This document shows, piece after piece, positions 1 to 7,577 of a stretch of DNA of 19,231 nt (its first letter is position 1; every line of letters starts with the position of its first letter). The position numbers and the translations under genes are program-made. Under the pieces are notes generated by a model, which saw only the letters and a list, made by a program, of their open reading frames with translations, was not told the origin of the DNA and searched no databases. This DNA comes from JAHHUA01 sp036635475 (GTDB taxonomy: Bacteria > Bacillota > Clostridia > Oscillospirales > Ruminococcaceae): contig JAVWQH010000034.1 in the NCBI GenBank assembly GCA_036635475.1, positions 1 to 19,231 on the forward strand, in the 5' to 3' direction.

Positions 1-54
1 GTGCCGAAAATACTTGGCGGGAAGCTGCCCGGGAAGATAGGTCTTCGCCGACAC
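1..54 (+). rRNA. rrf: 5S ribosomal RNA, 3' part (first copy)
   Basis: The first 54 bases match the 3' half of the complete 5S gene that follows, with only three differences. The shared part includes the stretch from GTGCCGAAAATACTTGGCGG to the terminal helix strand. The 5' half lies outside the window. Two of the differences are in or next to the closing helix (CGCCGAC here, TGCCAAC in the second copy), so the missing 5' end should read about GTCGGCG to pair. It is followed at once by its own terminator. Confidence 0.9.
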
Positions 55-56
55 TG

Positions 57-90
57 AGAGATACATTTCTATGTATCTCTTTTAATTTTT
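57..90 (+). terminator. Intrinsic terminator after first 5S rRNA
   Basis: A perfect 10-bp stem (AGAGATACAT / ATGTATCTCT) with a TTCT tetraloop is followed by a T-rich tail (TTTAATTTTT). It lies three bases after the 5S 3' end, so the first rRNA operon ends here and the second 5S is transcribed separately or by readthrough. Confidence 0.8.
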
Positions 91-113
91 CAAATAAGGC
101 TTTGCCTTTATAA

Positions 114-230
<117 letters not shown>

Positions 231-231
231 C

Positions 232-262
232 AAAAAAGACGTACATATTGTACGTCTTTTTT
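232..262. terminator. Bidirectional intrinsic terminator between 5S and small membrane protein gene
   Basis: A 7-bp stem GACGTAC / GTACGTC with loop ATATT is flanked by six A on the left and six T on the right, so the helix can extend to 13 bp. It can terminate the 5S transcript on the plus strand and the small ORF at 292-423 on the minus strand. Confidence 0.85.
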
Positions 263-291
263 ACTGTTATTATGATTTTAGTTTGTTGTAG

Positions 292-423
292 TTATCTGCG
301 GTTGTTGGAAACAATCATTGCACATATTGAGCTAAGTACAAAGCAGGCACAACCTGCAATAACAATAACAACGGAAACGATTGATTTCCAAGCTTGAGTT
401 GAATCTCTGTGACCTTGTTCCAT
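292..423 (-). CDS. Small single-pass membrane protein (43 aa), unknown function
   Basis: The gene is too short for usual ORF cut-offs but well supported. ATG at 423-421 is preceded by a strong Shine-Dalgarno (AAGGGGGC, 7-8 bases upstream). A sigma-A-type promoter lies further upstream (459-487), and the bidirectional terminator at 232-262 follows the stop. The peptide begins with a short hydrophilic segment (MEQGHRDSTQ, then AWKS), followed by one hydrophobic helix at about residues 15-38 with three Cys, and ends in a basic tail (SNNRR). This suggests a single-pass inner-membrane peptide with N-out/C-in topology by the positive-inside rule. I recognise no family. The gene stands alone, divergent from rimI. 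It could be a regulatory membrane micropeptide, but no function can be read from the sequence. Confidence 0.72.
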   Translation of the reverse strand: MEQGHRDSTQAWKSIVSVVIVIAGCACFVLSSICAMIVSNNRR

Positions 424-458
424 AAAATTTAGCCCCCTTATAATTAACGTCTGATAAC

Positions 459-487
459 ACTATACTACAAATCCACAGACACTGCAA
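459..487 (-). promoter_or_regulatory. Promoter for the 43-aa membrane protein
   Basis: On the minus strand TTGCAG (487-482), a 17-base spacer, then TATAGT (464-459). Transcription would start near 452, giving a leader of about 30 nt before the ATG at 423. Confidence 0.6.
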
Positions 488-512
488 GAGTAATAATTTA
501 ATAAAATATTAG

Positions 513-541
513 TGGATTTAATCACTATTATACAGTATAAT
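513..541 (+). promoter_or_regulatory. Possible promoter for rimI-tsaD operon
   Basis: A perfect -10 TATAAT lies at 536-541. At 17 bases spacing the -35 is only weakly matched (TGGATT, 513-518). Initiation near 548 would leave a leader of about 20 nt with the GGAGGG ribosome binding site. Confidence 0.4.
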
Positions 542-568
542 AAAGTATTAGCCAAGGAGGGATTTTAT

Positions 569-1015
569 ATGATAGATGATGTTTTAATAGTTCCGCTTAA
601 TTCATCACATATACAAGATGTCGCTGGGTTGGAAAAAGAATGTTTTTCCTTGCCATGGAGCGAACAAAGTATAGCAGAAGTGCTTGAAAATAATTCCTCG
701 AGATTTTATGTAGCAGTTTCAAATATGAAAGTACAGGGATATATTGGTTCAAATTTTATTTTAGATGAAGGGTATGTAACCAATATTGCTGTTACTGAAT
801 TAGCTCGCTCAAATGGGGTGGGTGGGAAGTTGCTTGAAAATCTTATCTCAGTGGCGGTGAAAGAAAAAATGGCATTTTTGACATTAGAAGTTCGTGCCTC
901 TAACCAAAAAGCAATCAGATTATACGAAAATTTCGGATTTGCTGACTGTGGAAAAAGGAAAAATTTCTATTCAAAACCAACTGAAGATGCACTGATTATG
1001 ACAAAAATGCTTTAA
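569..1015 (+). CDS. rimI: Ribosomal protein S18 alanine N-acetyltransferase RimI (148 aa)
   Basis: A GNAT-fold acetyltransferase. The family uses acetyl-CoA to acetylate the N-terminal alanine of ribosomal protein S18. Visible hallmarks are the N-terminal block with CFSLPWSE (family CF..PWS), the central strand/turn YVTNIAVTELARSNGVGG with the acetyl-CoA-binding R-x-x-G-x-G pattern, the strand LTLEVRASNQKAIRLYENFG, and FGFADCGKRKNFYS, typical of RimI. The frame is open further upstream (to 512), but ATG at 569 is chosen because AAGGAGGG lies 7 bases before it. The length of 148 aa fits the family. It is followed 39 bases later by tsaD; rimI next to tsaD is a common Firmicute order, although tsaB and tsaE, often upstream, are absent here. 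Confidence 0.93.
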   Translation: MIDDVLIVPLNSSHIQDVAGLEKECFSLPWSEQSIAEVLENNSSRFYVAVSNMKVQGYIGSNFILDEGYVTNIAVTELARSNGVGGKLLENLISVAVKEKMAFLTLEVRASNQKAIRLYENFGFADCGKRKNFYSKPTEDALIMTKML

Positions 1016-1054
1016 AAATAAATATAAATGTCGGATATATTGGAGGTTTATAAT

Positions 1055-2068
1055 TTGAAAATTCTTGCAATTGAAAGTTCCTGTGATGAAACAGCCGCCG
1101 CAGTGGTGGAAAACGGAAGAAAAGTGTTGTCATCTGTTATAAATACACAAATTGCTGAGCATAAAATATATGGCGGAGTTGTGCCTGAAATAGCAAGTCG
1201 CCGTCATACTGAAAATATAATTTCTGTTGTTGACAAAGCACTTTCCGATGCAGAGATGAATATTTCAGAGATTGATGCCATAGCTGTAACAGCAGCGCCG
1301 GGGTTAATCGGAGCAGTTTTGGTGGGAGTTAATTTCGCAAAAGGACTTGCTTTTTCTGCAAAAAAACCGCTGATACCAGTTCATCACATTCGTGGGCATA
1401 TAGCCGCAAATTATATTGCTCATCAGCAGTTGAAACCTCCGTTTCTATGTCTAGTTGTTTCGGGAGGTCACAGCAATATTATCGAGGTAAAGGACTATAC
1501 AGATTTTAATATTATTGGAAGAACTCGTGATGATGCCGCTGGAGAAGCCTTTGATAAAGCCGCTAGAGCAATGGGTTTTGATTATCCGGGCGGAGTTAAT
1601 CTTGATATTGAAGCGCAAAAAGGCACAATCGGAAAATACAAGTTGCCCCACCCAAAGGTAGATGGTTCACCATATGATTTTAGTTTTTCGGGACTAAAAA
1701 CTTCAGTAATAAATCTTATACATAACGCAACGCAAAAAGGCGAAGACGTTGATATAACCTCACTTTGTGCTGATTTTCAAAGTACAGTTGTGGAGATTTT
1801 AACAGACAGATTGTTTAAAGCGGCACAGGCATATAATTATAAAACTATTGCAGTTGCAGGCGGAGTTTCGGCAAATTCTGGATTAAGAAATGCCCTTGAA
1901 AAAATCTGCAAAGAAAAAAACTACGAATTTTTCGCACCACCTCTTTCACTTTGTGGCGATAATGCAGCGATGATTGGCTCGCAAGCATACTATGAATATC
2001 TTGCTGGCAATTTAGGAAATATGTCCCTTAATGGTAAAGCGGGAATGCCAATTTACGAAGAATTTTAA
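1055..2068 (+). CDS. tsaD: tRNA N6-adenosine threonylcarbamoyltransferase TsaD (337 aa)
   Basis: TsaD transfers the threonylcarbamoyl group from TC-AMP to A37 of ANN-decoding tRNAs to make t6A, working with TsaB and TsaE. The N-terminus LKILAIESSCDET is the family signature (ASKHA fold, phosphate-binding loop). VHHIRGH places metal-ligand histidines at residues 111 and 115, then SGGHS near 136, and a C-terminal CGDNAAMIG with Asp near 302, as in characterised members. The start is TTG at 1055, not the in-frame ATG at 1028: TTGGAGGT lies just upstream of TTG, the protein then begins exactly at the conserved strand, and its length equals the typical 337 aa. The neighbouring rimI and the short gaps suggest one operon. 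Confidence 0.96.
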   Translation: MKILAIESSCDETAAAVVENGRKVLSSVINTQIAEHKIYGGVVPEIASRRHTENIISVVDKALSDAEMNISEIDAIAVTAAPGLIGAVLVGVNFAKGLAFSAKKPLIPVHHIRGHIAANYIAHQQLKPPFLCLVVSGGHSNIIEVKDYTDFNIIGRTRDDAAGEAFDKAARAMGFDYPGGVNLDIEAQKGTIGKYKLPHPKVDGSPYDFSFSGLKTSVINLIHNATQKGEDVDITSLCADFQSTVVEILTDRLFKAAQAYNYKTIAVAGGVSANSGLRNALEKICKEKNYEFFAPPLSLCGDNAAMIGSQAYYEYLAGNLGNMSLNGKAGMPIYEEF

Positions 2069-2080
2069 AGGTGATTTAAT

Positions 2081-2887
2081 ATGAAAATCCAGCAAATATA
2101 TTCTGCAATAAACCTCAAACAGTTATTTTACGAATTTTTCGCAGCGGAACATATTGGCAACTTCAAAATGTTCAGCATTTTTCATATTATCTTTATGTTA
2201 GTTTCAGCATATTTGATTTATGAAATTTCTAAACGTTCAAAAACACTTGATGAAAATGCAATACAAAAATTTCTGAAATTTTCAGCATTTTTTCTGCTGA
2301 TGTTCGACCCAATATATTGGTTATGGGAGTTTATAACTTTTCATCGGTTTGATTTAAGTCAAACTTTGCCATTATATTTTTGTTCGCTGTTCTGGATTTT
2401 ACTTCCTTTTGCAGCTTTTGCCCCTAGAAACAGTGTGTTTGAGAGAATAGCACTTTCACATATCTGTACAATAGGAATAATTTTCGGAATTAGTGGGATT
2501 GTTTTCAGTGTGCATCTTAACCGATATCCGTTTTTTAGTTTTGTGCCGATACGTAGTTTGATTTACCACTTTTTTATGATATTAGTTCCTTGTGTTTTGT
2601 GGTCAAATGGGTATTATAAGCCAAAAATTCAAGACAGCTATTTATTTTTCATACCTTTGGCGGCTTTGTTTTTCCCCGCATTAATTTTAGATAAATTATA
2701 TGGTTGGGATTATTGCTATCTCAATGGCGGAGTTGGAACACCCCTTGAATTTCTGAGCAAAAACACCCCAAACTTTCTTTTTATATTTATTCTGTATTTT
2801 TCAATATTTGTGGTTATAAATTTGATTTTCTACAATAAAACAATCATTAAATATTTTAAAAAAGAGAAAGTATTTTCAAATGATTAA
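2081..2887 (+). CDS. YwaF/TMEM164-like integral membrane protein (268 aa)
   Basis: A polytopic membrane protein with about seven hydrophobic segments (residues ~30-47, 68-90, 98-115, 125-145, 160-178, 190-207, 232-252). Two features recall the TIGR02206 / YwaF (TMEM164-like) family: the motif LPLYFCSLFW in the third segment, and a late DYCYLNGG...TPLEFLSKN stretch before the last helix. Biochemical function in bacteria is not established. The ribosome binding site AAAGGTGAT overlaps the tsaD stop codon, and the gap is only 12 bases, so it is probably the last gene of the rimI-tsaD operon. The link to t6A synthesis is likely positional only. A strong terminator follows. Confidence 0.78.
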   Translation: MKIQQIYSAINLKQLFYEFFAAEHIGNFKMFSIFHIIFMLVSAYLIYEISKRSKTLDENAIQKFLKFSAFFLLMFDPIYWLWEFITFHRFDLSQTLPLYFCSLFWILLPFAAFAPRNSVFERIALSHICTIGIIFGISGIVFSVHLNRYPFFSFVPIRSLIYHFFMILVPCVLWSNGYYKPKIQDSYLFFIPLAALFFPALILDKLYGWDYCYLNGGVGTPLEFLSKNTPNFLFIFILYFSIFVVINLIFYNKTIIKYFKKEKVFSND

Positions 2888-2910
2888 ACTATAAAATCAC
2901 CAAATAAATT

Positions 2911-2960
2911 AAAAACCATAAACAGCACAAAACTTTAATTGTGTTGTTTATGGTTTTTTT
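2911..2960. terminator. Bidirectional terminator between convergent operons
   Basis: A 20-bp near-perfect stem pairs 2911-2930 with 2939-2958 (one G-T pair), with loop AACTTTAA. It is flanked by A-run and T-run, so it can end the rimI operon on the plus strand and the MFS gene on the minus strand. Confidence 0.88.
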
Positions 2961-2981
2961 GCTGTATAAAAAAGCGGAATA

Positions 2982-4157
2982 CTAAAAATTTCTTTGTTTA
3001 CATTCGTCTTTGAATAGGATAAAAATTAAAAATCCAACTATGCCATATCCAATAGCACAAGCATAAAATGGTGCGGAAATTGAAATTTGATTATAAAGCA
3101 AACCGCCGATTAATGGGCCTATTACTGAACCAAAAGAAATAATAGTAGCATAAATTCCTGTAATCTCTCCACGTTTTTCAATGTGCATTTCCTTAAATAA
3201 AATGGCGGAAGATGACAAATTGAACAGCATATTAGCAACGGCATAGACGGAGTAGAGAACCGCTGAAAGAGCAACTACGCTCAAGCTTGGGAAGATAATG
3301 AATAAAACAAATGAGGAAAAAGCAGAAATCAGCATTGATTTATATTTGTTATGATTGTCGCAGTATTTGCCGATTTTGGCGGATAAAAACATCAATAAAA
3401 TCTGTGGAAGCATATAAGCTATTCCGATATCATATAAATTCGCTTTGTATCTGTCTTGCAAATAATACATAAACATAGGGAAAAGCATACTGGTAAATAA
3501 GCTTAAAATAAAATCAATAAGAAAAAGTTTTCTCATAATTGGAGTGAAATTCGTTTTTGTTTTTGTTTTTTGGACAGCAGGCAAGTTCGTTTTGGTTTCC
3601 TTTAAAAAAGCAAGGGAATATATAGTAATAATCAGGTTAATTCCGCTGACAATCAAGAAGAAAACTTGCCATATTTCCTCAAAACTAATGAGTAAATTGC
3701 AAAGGAAAAAATAAATTATAATCCCGATAAAACCTCCTTGATTGCTTAAAACTGTTAATTTGCCTAACCTTTCAGCTAGCTTTTCCGAGGAAATATCAGC
3801 AACCATACAGTCAATGGTTAAGCCTAAAAATGGGGCAGCAAAACTTTGTATAATTCTTGCTAAATATATTTCGTTCTGTGTTTTTGAAATTGAATACACA
3901 AAAAACGAAACAGCATATAGCAATAATGAAAAAACAAAGAGAGGTTTTCGCCCGATTTTGTCTGAAATTTTGCCGATAATCGGCTTAATCAACATAACAA
4001 TCAAAGAAAATAGCGAGAATAAACCTGTAAATTCGATTGCATTCATACCGATTTTTTTAGTATAAACAGGTAGCAAAAAGTTTAATATCATAAAAGGAAT
4101 TGAAAAAAGCATATAAGTTTTTGCAATAACTGAAAAATTATTTTTGACCATTTTCAT
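2982..4157 (-). CDS. Major facilitator superfamily transporter (391 aa)
   Basis: A twelve-helix MFS permease. After helix 2 it has the loop motif GKISDKIGRKP, matching MFS motif A (G-x-x-x-D-R-x-G-R). A central hydrophilic linker with KTKTKTNF (residues ~195-205) separates the two six-helix halves. The second half contains a weaker motif-A copy (SAKIGKYCDNHNKYK). Such proteins move drugs or metabolites by proton-coupled transport; no substrate can be assigned. The start is taken as ATG at 4157, with AAGGGG four bases upstream; the ATG two codons later (4151) has better spacing and is equally possible. The gene overlaps the DUF3021 gene by 20 bases, implying coupled translation and control by the LytTR/DUF3021 pair. 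Confidence 0.88.
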   Translation of the reverse strand: MKMVKNNFSVIAKTYMLFSIPFMILNFLLPVYTKKIGMNAIEFTGLFSLFSLIVMLIKPIIGKISDKIGRKPLFVFSLLLYAVSFFVYSISKTQNEIYLARIIQSFAAPFLGLTIDCMVADISSEKLAERLGKLTVLSNQGGFIGIIIYFFLCNLLISFEEIWQVFFLIVSGINLIITIYSLAFLKETKTNLPAVQKTKTKTNFTPIMRKLFLIDFILSLFTSMLFPMFMYYLQDRYKANLYDIGIAYMLPQILLMFLSAKIGKYCDNHNKYKSMLISAFSSFVLFIIFPSLSVVALSAVLYSVYAVANMLFNLSSSAILFKEMHIEKRGEITGIYATIISFGSVIGPLIGGLLYNQISISAPFYACAIGYGIVGFLIFILFKDECKQRNF

Positions 4158-4584
4158 TATTCCCCTTTTTAATTTTCAGCAATAAGTCGTTACATTGTTT
4201 TTTTGTTATGATAAATTTAATAAAATAAACAAAAGATAGGGAAAAATAAATGAGAGAAAAGAAAATTATATATGATATAATTACCGCAGTTTCTTTCAAA
4301 AACATTCCATAAATCACTAAAAATCCTGTCAAACAAAAGGGATATAAAATTATTTCTTTTACTAAAAAAGGTAAATTCCTGATTATTTTCAAGTCCCAAG
4401 ATTTTTCAAATACAACCCAGTTAAATATACAGAAAAAATAGCTGGAAATAATGAAAGATGTGCTGATAGTGTATGTTTCCTCAAAAAAAGAAAACGCAGC
4501 TGCCCAAAAGATAAATATTAATAATTTTGAATTTGCATAACTAATCATCTGGTGGAATAATTCTTTACAGTCTTTTTTTTGCAT
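4138..4584 (-). CDS. DUF3021-type membrane protein (148 aa), partner of LytTR regulator
   Basis: A small membrane protein with four predicted helices (about residues 20-33, 42-58, 76-95, 103-127) and a short basic cytoplasmic tail (KIKKGNNENGQK). Size, topology and position directly after a LytTR regulator match the DUF3021 group. In that group a membrane protein often sits beside a stand-alone LytTR DNA-binding protein, and related pairs (LytTR regulatory systems) use the membrane protein to restrain the regulator. Whether this one acts as an inhibitor is inference. The ribosome binding site TAGGAGTG includes the stop codon of the LytTR gene, and the 3' end overlaps the MFS gene. Confidence 0.72.
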   Translation of the reverse strand: MQKKDCKELFHQMISYANSKLLIFIFWAAAFSFFEETYTISTSFIISSYFFCIFNWVVFEKSWDLKIIRNLPFLVKEIILYPFCLTGFLVIYGMFLKETAVIISYIIFFSLIYFSLSFVYFIKFIITKKQCNDLLLKIKKGNNENGQK

Positions 4585-4593
4585 TTTGCACTC

Positions 4594-5034
4594 CTAATCT
4601 AAGCCCAGCTTTTCACGTAAAATTTTGATATATTTCCGATTTGCGATTAAACTTTCCCCATTATTCAGTTCAATTTCAATTCTCGAATTAAACATCGGAC
4701 GAAAAGATTTAATTTTATTGAGATTTACAATCGTTGATTTTGAGCATCGGAAATAGCTGTGATTTTCTAAAATGCTTTCCAGCTTGTAGAGTTTTTCCTC
4801 AATATCATAGACTTCGTTCTCGCAATATGCAAAGGTTTTGTTATCAACGGAGTCAAAATAAAAAATCTCATCAAAACTTAAAATAAAGATTTTGTTATTT
4901 AGTTTCCCGTTGATGTTGGATAGCTTGCTTTCAAGAAATTTTATTAAGTTTTCAGTTTCATTATCAATAGTTTTGCATTTAATAATCACTTCGGTATTGT
5001 CAAAAGTGTCATCTTGTATAATTTCAAATTTCAT
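4594..5034 (-). CDS. LytTR-domain DNA-binding regulator (146 aa)
   Basis: A stand-alone LytTR transcription factor with no receiver domain. The C-terminal ~90 residues show the domain pattern: FDEIFYFDSVDNKTFAYCEN, the helix IEEKLYKLESIL, FFRCSKSTIVNLNKI-like HSYFRCSKSTIVNLNKIKSF, then the beta strands RIEIELNNGESLIANRKYIK. The N-terminal ~45 residues are a short acidic segment, as in the YoaS/LtrA-like group that pairs with DUF3021. The family binds paired direct repeats upstream of its targets and often regulates itself. The ribosome binding site is CGGAGTG. It is the first gene of a three-gene operon with DUF3021 and MFS genes, driven by the promoter at 5071-5099. Confidence 0.9.
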   Translation of the reverse strand: MKFEIIQDDTFDNTEVIIKCKTIDNETENLIKFLESKLSNINGKLNNKIFILSFDEIFYFDSVDNKTFAYCENEVYDIEEKLYKLESILENHSYFRCSKSTIVNLNKIKSFRPMFNSRIEIELNNGESLIANRKYIKILREKLGLD

Positions 5035-5070
5035 TTATTCACTCCGTTTTGTGTATGTGTCAATATAAAT

Positions 5071-5099
5071 ATAGTACTATTAAATTTTAATAATGACAA
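5071..5099 (-). promoter_or_regulatory. Promoter of LytTR-DUF3021-MFS operon
   Basis: On the minus strand TTGTCA (5099-5094), exactly 17 bases, then TACTAT (5076-5071). Transcription would begin near 5064, about 30 bases before the ATG. AT-rich sequence with GTT-containing elements (GCAGTTTAG near 5117, AAGTTGCA near 5133) lies just upstream and could hold LytTR sites, but no clean repeat pair is evident. Confidence 0.7.
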
Positions 5100-5150
5100 T
5101 AGTTATTAAATAAAGTGCAGTTTAGATGAGTTAAGTTGCAATATTAAAGC

Positions 5151-5183
5151 AAAAAGGCACAACAAATATGTTGTGCCTTTTTT
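5151..5183 (-). terminator. Intrinsic terminator of the EAL gene
   Basis: The stem AAAAAGGCACAACA / TGTTGTGCCTTTTT closes on a four-base loop and has T-runs on both strands. It lies 16 bases beyond the stop codon of the minus-strand GGDEF/EAL gene. It also isolates that gene from the LytTR promoter. Confidence 0.88.
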
Positions 5184-5198
5184 AGTTTAAATAATAGT

Positions 5199-7352
5199 TT
5201 AAGAGTTTGGCTGAGTTTTTACTAAGGATTTATAGAAGTTAAGTTCTTCAGTTAATTGCATTTCCAGTTTTTTCTGTTCAGTAGTATTGAGAATTGAAAC
5301 GAGAAAAACTCGCTTTTCGCAGTCTTTAAAAAGCTCTCTGAAAGAAAGTGCGAACCATCTATAGCGGTCACAAGAGACACATTCTCTAACTCTTATTTCC
5401 ACATAAGGTGAGGAAACACCTATTTGACTTGAATTTAATACTTCCTTGACTTTCGGCAAATCCTCATCAAATACACATTTAGTAAGATGTTCCATTGAAG
5501 TTATACGTGAGTTTAAAATCTCATAATATTCTCGATTAGCACGAATAATATTAGGCTTGTCACCTGCAAATTCGATAATGCAAAGAGCATTGGTAAAATC
5601 GTTAAAAATGAGGTTGAATGCGGATTCAGAATCCCAAATATCATTCATAGACAATCCCATTGTTTTAATCTCATCAGAGCTAAAATCAGCAAGAAGTTCC
5701 TTGTCAATCAAAGGCAGGAAATCCTCTACTTTTAAAGGCCTTGAAAAATAGTAACCTTGCCCGATATCGCAGCCCATTTCACGAAGCATAAGGGCTTGAT
5801 GTCTGGTTTCAACTCCCTCAGCAATAACAGAAAGTCCAAGCCACTTTGCAAGCCTTATTACAAAGCTTAAAACGCAGCCATTTCTAGGGTTTTTCTCAAT
5901 ATTTTGTAAAAACGCAATATCCAATTTGATACAGTCAACATTTACAGCACTAAGCATATTCAGAGAAGAATATCTTGAACCGAAGTCGTCCATTTCAATA
6001 AAAAATCCTTCGCTTTTGAGTTCGTTTACGATATTTCCGATATATTCTTCATTTTCAGCATAAGCTGTTTCAGTTATTTCAAGACGTAAAAATTTTGGTG
6101 GAATATCATATTTGCGGACTAAACCAACAAGCAGCTCAATAAATTGAGGGCAAAAAATATCAACCCTTGAAACGTTAACAGAGATAGGGAAAATATATTG
6201 TCCCTTGTCCATTCTATCACGAATGAGTTTACAAGTTTGTTCCCAAACATAGTAATCTAGCTTAGTAATAAAGCCATTTTCCTCAAAAATCGGGATAAAT
6301 TCGTCCGGCGGGATAAGACCTTTTTCCTGATGAAACCAACGAGTAAGTGCTTCTGCACCGATTGGTTTTCCTGTTCTCAAGTCACATTCAATCTGGTAAA
6401 AAACCTTAAATTCTTCATTCAAAAGAGCCTTATTCATTTCATCAACAATTTCCTGACGTTTTTTCAGGCAATCCAAAATGGCATCATCATAATAAACGAT
6501 TTGTTTTACATAAATGCCCTTAATTGATGAAGCGGCGATTTGTGCCCTATCGCACATAGCGGCAACGGTGATATCTTTATCTGCAATTTGATACAATCCT
6601 ATTTTGACATTTATCTTAATTTTAAGATGGTAATTATCAATGGGTTTAATGATGAAATTTATCAATGCATTTTCAAATCCATCACTATAAGGAATTAGCA
6701 GAACAAATTTATCAGCAGTAAATCTTCCGCATATTGAATCGGTAACTTTTGCAAAATTCCTTAGATTATCCGCAAGGAAAGAAAGAAGATTATCGCCCTC
6801 TTGTCTGCCATATAGGTCATTTACAAGTTTGAATTTTTCAATATCAATTGCGGCAATAATATAATCTGTGTCTAAATGCTTGTTTAAAATTTGACGTGCA
6901 TAGCGATAAAATGATTGCTTATTATAAAGAAAAGTTAGGCTATCATGTTCAATAGCGCTGATAAAAGAGGAGGTTTCGTGGAGTTTAATAATATTTTCGA
7001 GGCGTTTAAGGATAATTTCGGGTTTGTAAGGCTTAGTAATAAAGTCTTCCGCACCAAGAGAAAGAGCTTTTAACTCTACGTCTTCACTACCTAGTTGAGT
7101 TGCTACAATAACAGGTATTGAGGAGATATTTTGGTTTTTATTAAACTGACGCAGAAATTCATATCCATTCATAATAGGCATTATTAAGTCGGTTAAAACG
7201 GCAGAAATACTTTCTTGACCGTTTTCAAGAATAAGCAGAGCAGCTTTGCCATTTTCAGCTTGCAAAACATTATAGTAAGGTGTAAGAATTTTTTCCAGCA
7301 TAAGTCTATTTATTTGATTATCATCAACAATCAAAATAGTTCTCTTTTTCAT
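5199..7352 (-). CDS. Response regulator REC - degenerate GGDEF - EAL - PAS-like c-di-GMP phosphodiesterase (717 aa)
   Basis: Four modules. REC (1-125) has acidic D10/D11, phospho-acceptor D55 (LTDLIMP) and K107 (FITKPY). The GGDEF domain (135-290) has lost its signature: GRFTADKF stands at 209-216 where GGDEF should be, so cyclase activity is unlikely. The EAL domain (300-550) keeps its catalytic set: E334 (AEALTRW), N393 (NVNVS), E425 (LRLEITET), D455-D456 (MDDFG), K476 and E512 (AEGVET), plus GQGYYFSRP; loop 6 reads DDFGSR rather than DDFGTG. The C-terminal ~155 residues look like a PAS fold ending in a helix (VSILNTTEQKKLEMQL). I infer a phosphorylation-controlled c-di-GMP phosphodiesterase. 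The ribosome binding site GGAGGTGG is strong. No cognate kinase is adjacent. Confidence 0.93.
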   Translation of the reverse strand: MKKRTILIVDDNQINRLMLEKILTPYYNVLQAENGKAALLILENGQESISAVLTDLIMPIMNGYEFLRQFNKNQNISSIPVIVATQLGSEDVELKALSLGAEDFITKPYKPEIILKRLENIIKLHETSSFISAIEHDSLTFLYNKQSFYRYARQILNKHLDTDYIIAAIDIEKFKLVNDLYGRQEGDNLLSFLADNLRNFAKVTDSICGRFTADKFVLLIPYSDGFENALINFIIKPIDNYHLKIKINVKIGLYQIADKDITVAAMCDRAQIAASSIKGIYVKQIVYYDDAILDCLKKRQEIVDEMNKALLNEEFKVFYQIECDLRTGKPIGAEALTRWFHQEKGLIPPDEFIPIFEENGFITKLDYYVWEQTCKLIRDRMDKGQYIFPISVNVSRVDIFCPQFIELLVGLVRKYDIPPKFLRLEITETAYAENEEYIGNIVNELKSEGFFIEMDDFGSRYSSLNMLSAVNVDCIKLDIAFLQNIEKNPRNGCVLSFVIRLAKWLGLSVIAEGVETRHQALMLREMGCDIGQGYYFSRPLKVEDFLPLIDKELLADFSSDEIKTMGLSMNDIWDSESAFNLIFNDFTNALCIIEFAGDKPNIIRANREYYEILNSRITSMEHLTKCVFDEDLPKVKEVLNSSQIGVSSPYVEIRVRECVSCDRYRWFALSFRELFKDCEKRVFLVSILNTTEQKKLEMQLTEELNFYKSLVKTQPNS

Positions 7353-7408
7353 TAATCCACCTCCATTCGTTATATAAAAAAATAAAATTTAATTTAAAGT
7401 AGTAAACT

Positions 7409-7437
7409 ATAATATTATAATAAAATATAAACTACAA
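7409..7437 (-). promoter_or_regulatory. Possible promoter for the REC-GGDEF-EAL gene
   Basis: On the minus strand TTGTAG (7437-7432), 17 bases, then TATTAT (7414-7409). The leader would be about 50 nt. The whole gap 7353-7577 is extremely AT-rich, so chance matches are likely; it holds no other gene or clear hairpin. Confidence 0.4.
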
Positions 7438-7577
7438 TAAAATGATTATAGCACTAATTGATAAAAAATAGTAGTCTTTTTTAAAATTAGCAAGAAATTC
7501 ATACAATTTCCCAATAATATACATTGAAAATACAAGGTTATACAGTTTCAATTAGTCAAATTCACCAAAAAGTCAAA

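Noticed and set aside
4217..4399. 60-codon minus-strand ORF inside the DUF3021 gene
   Set aside because: It is an alternative frame of the DUF3021 gene with no ribosome binding site of its own.
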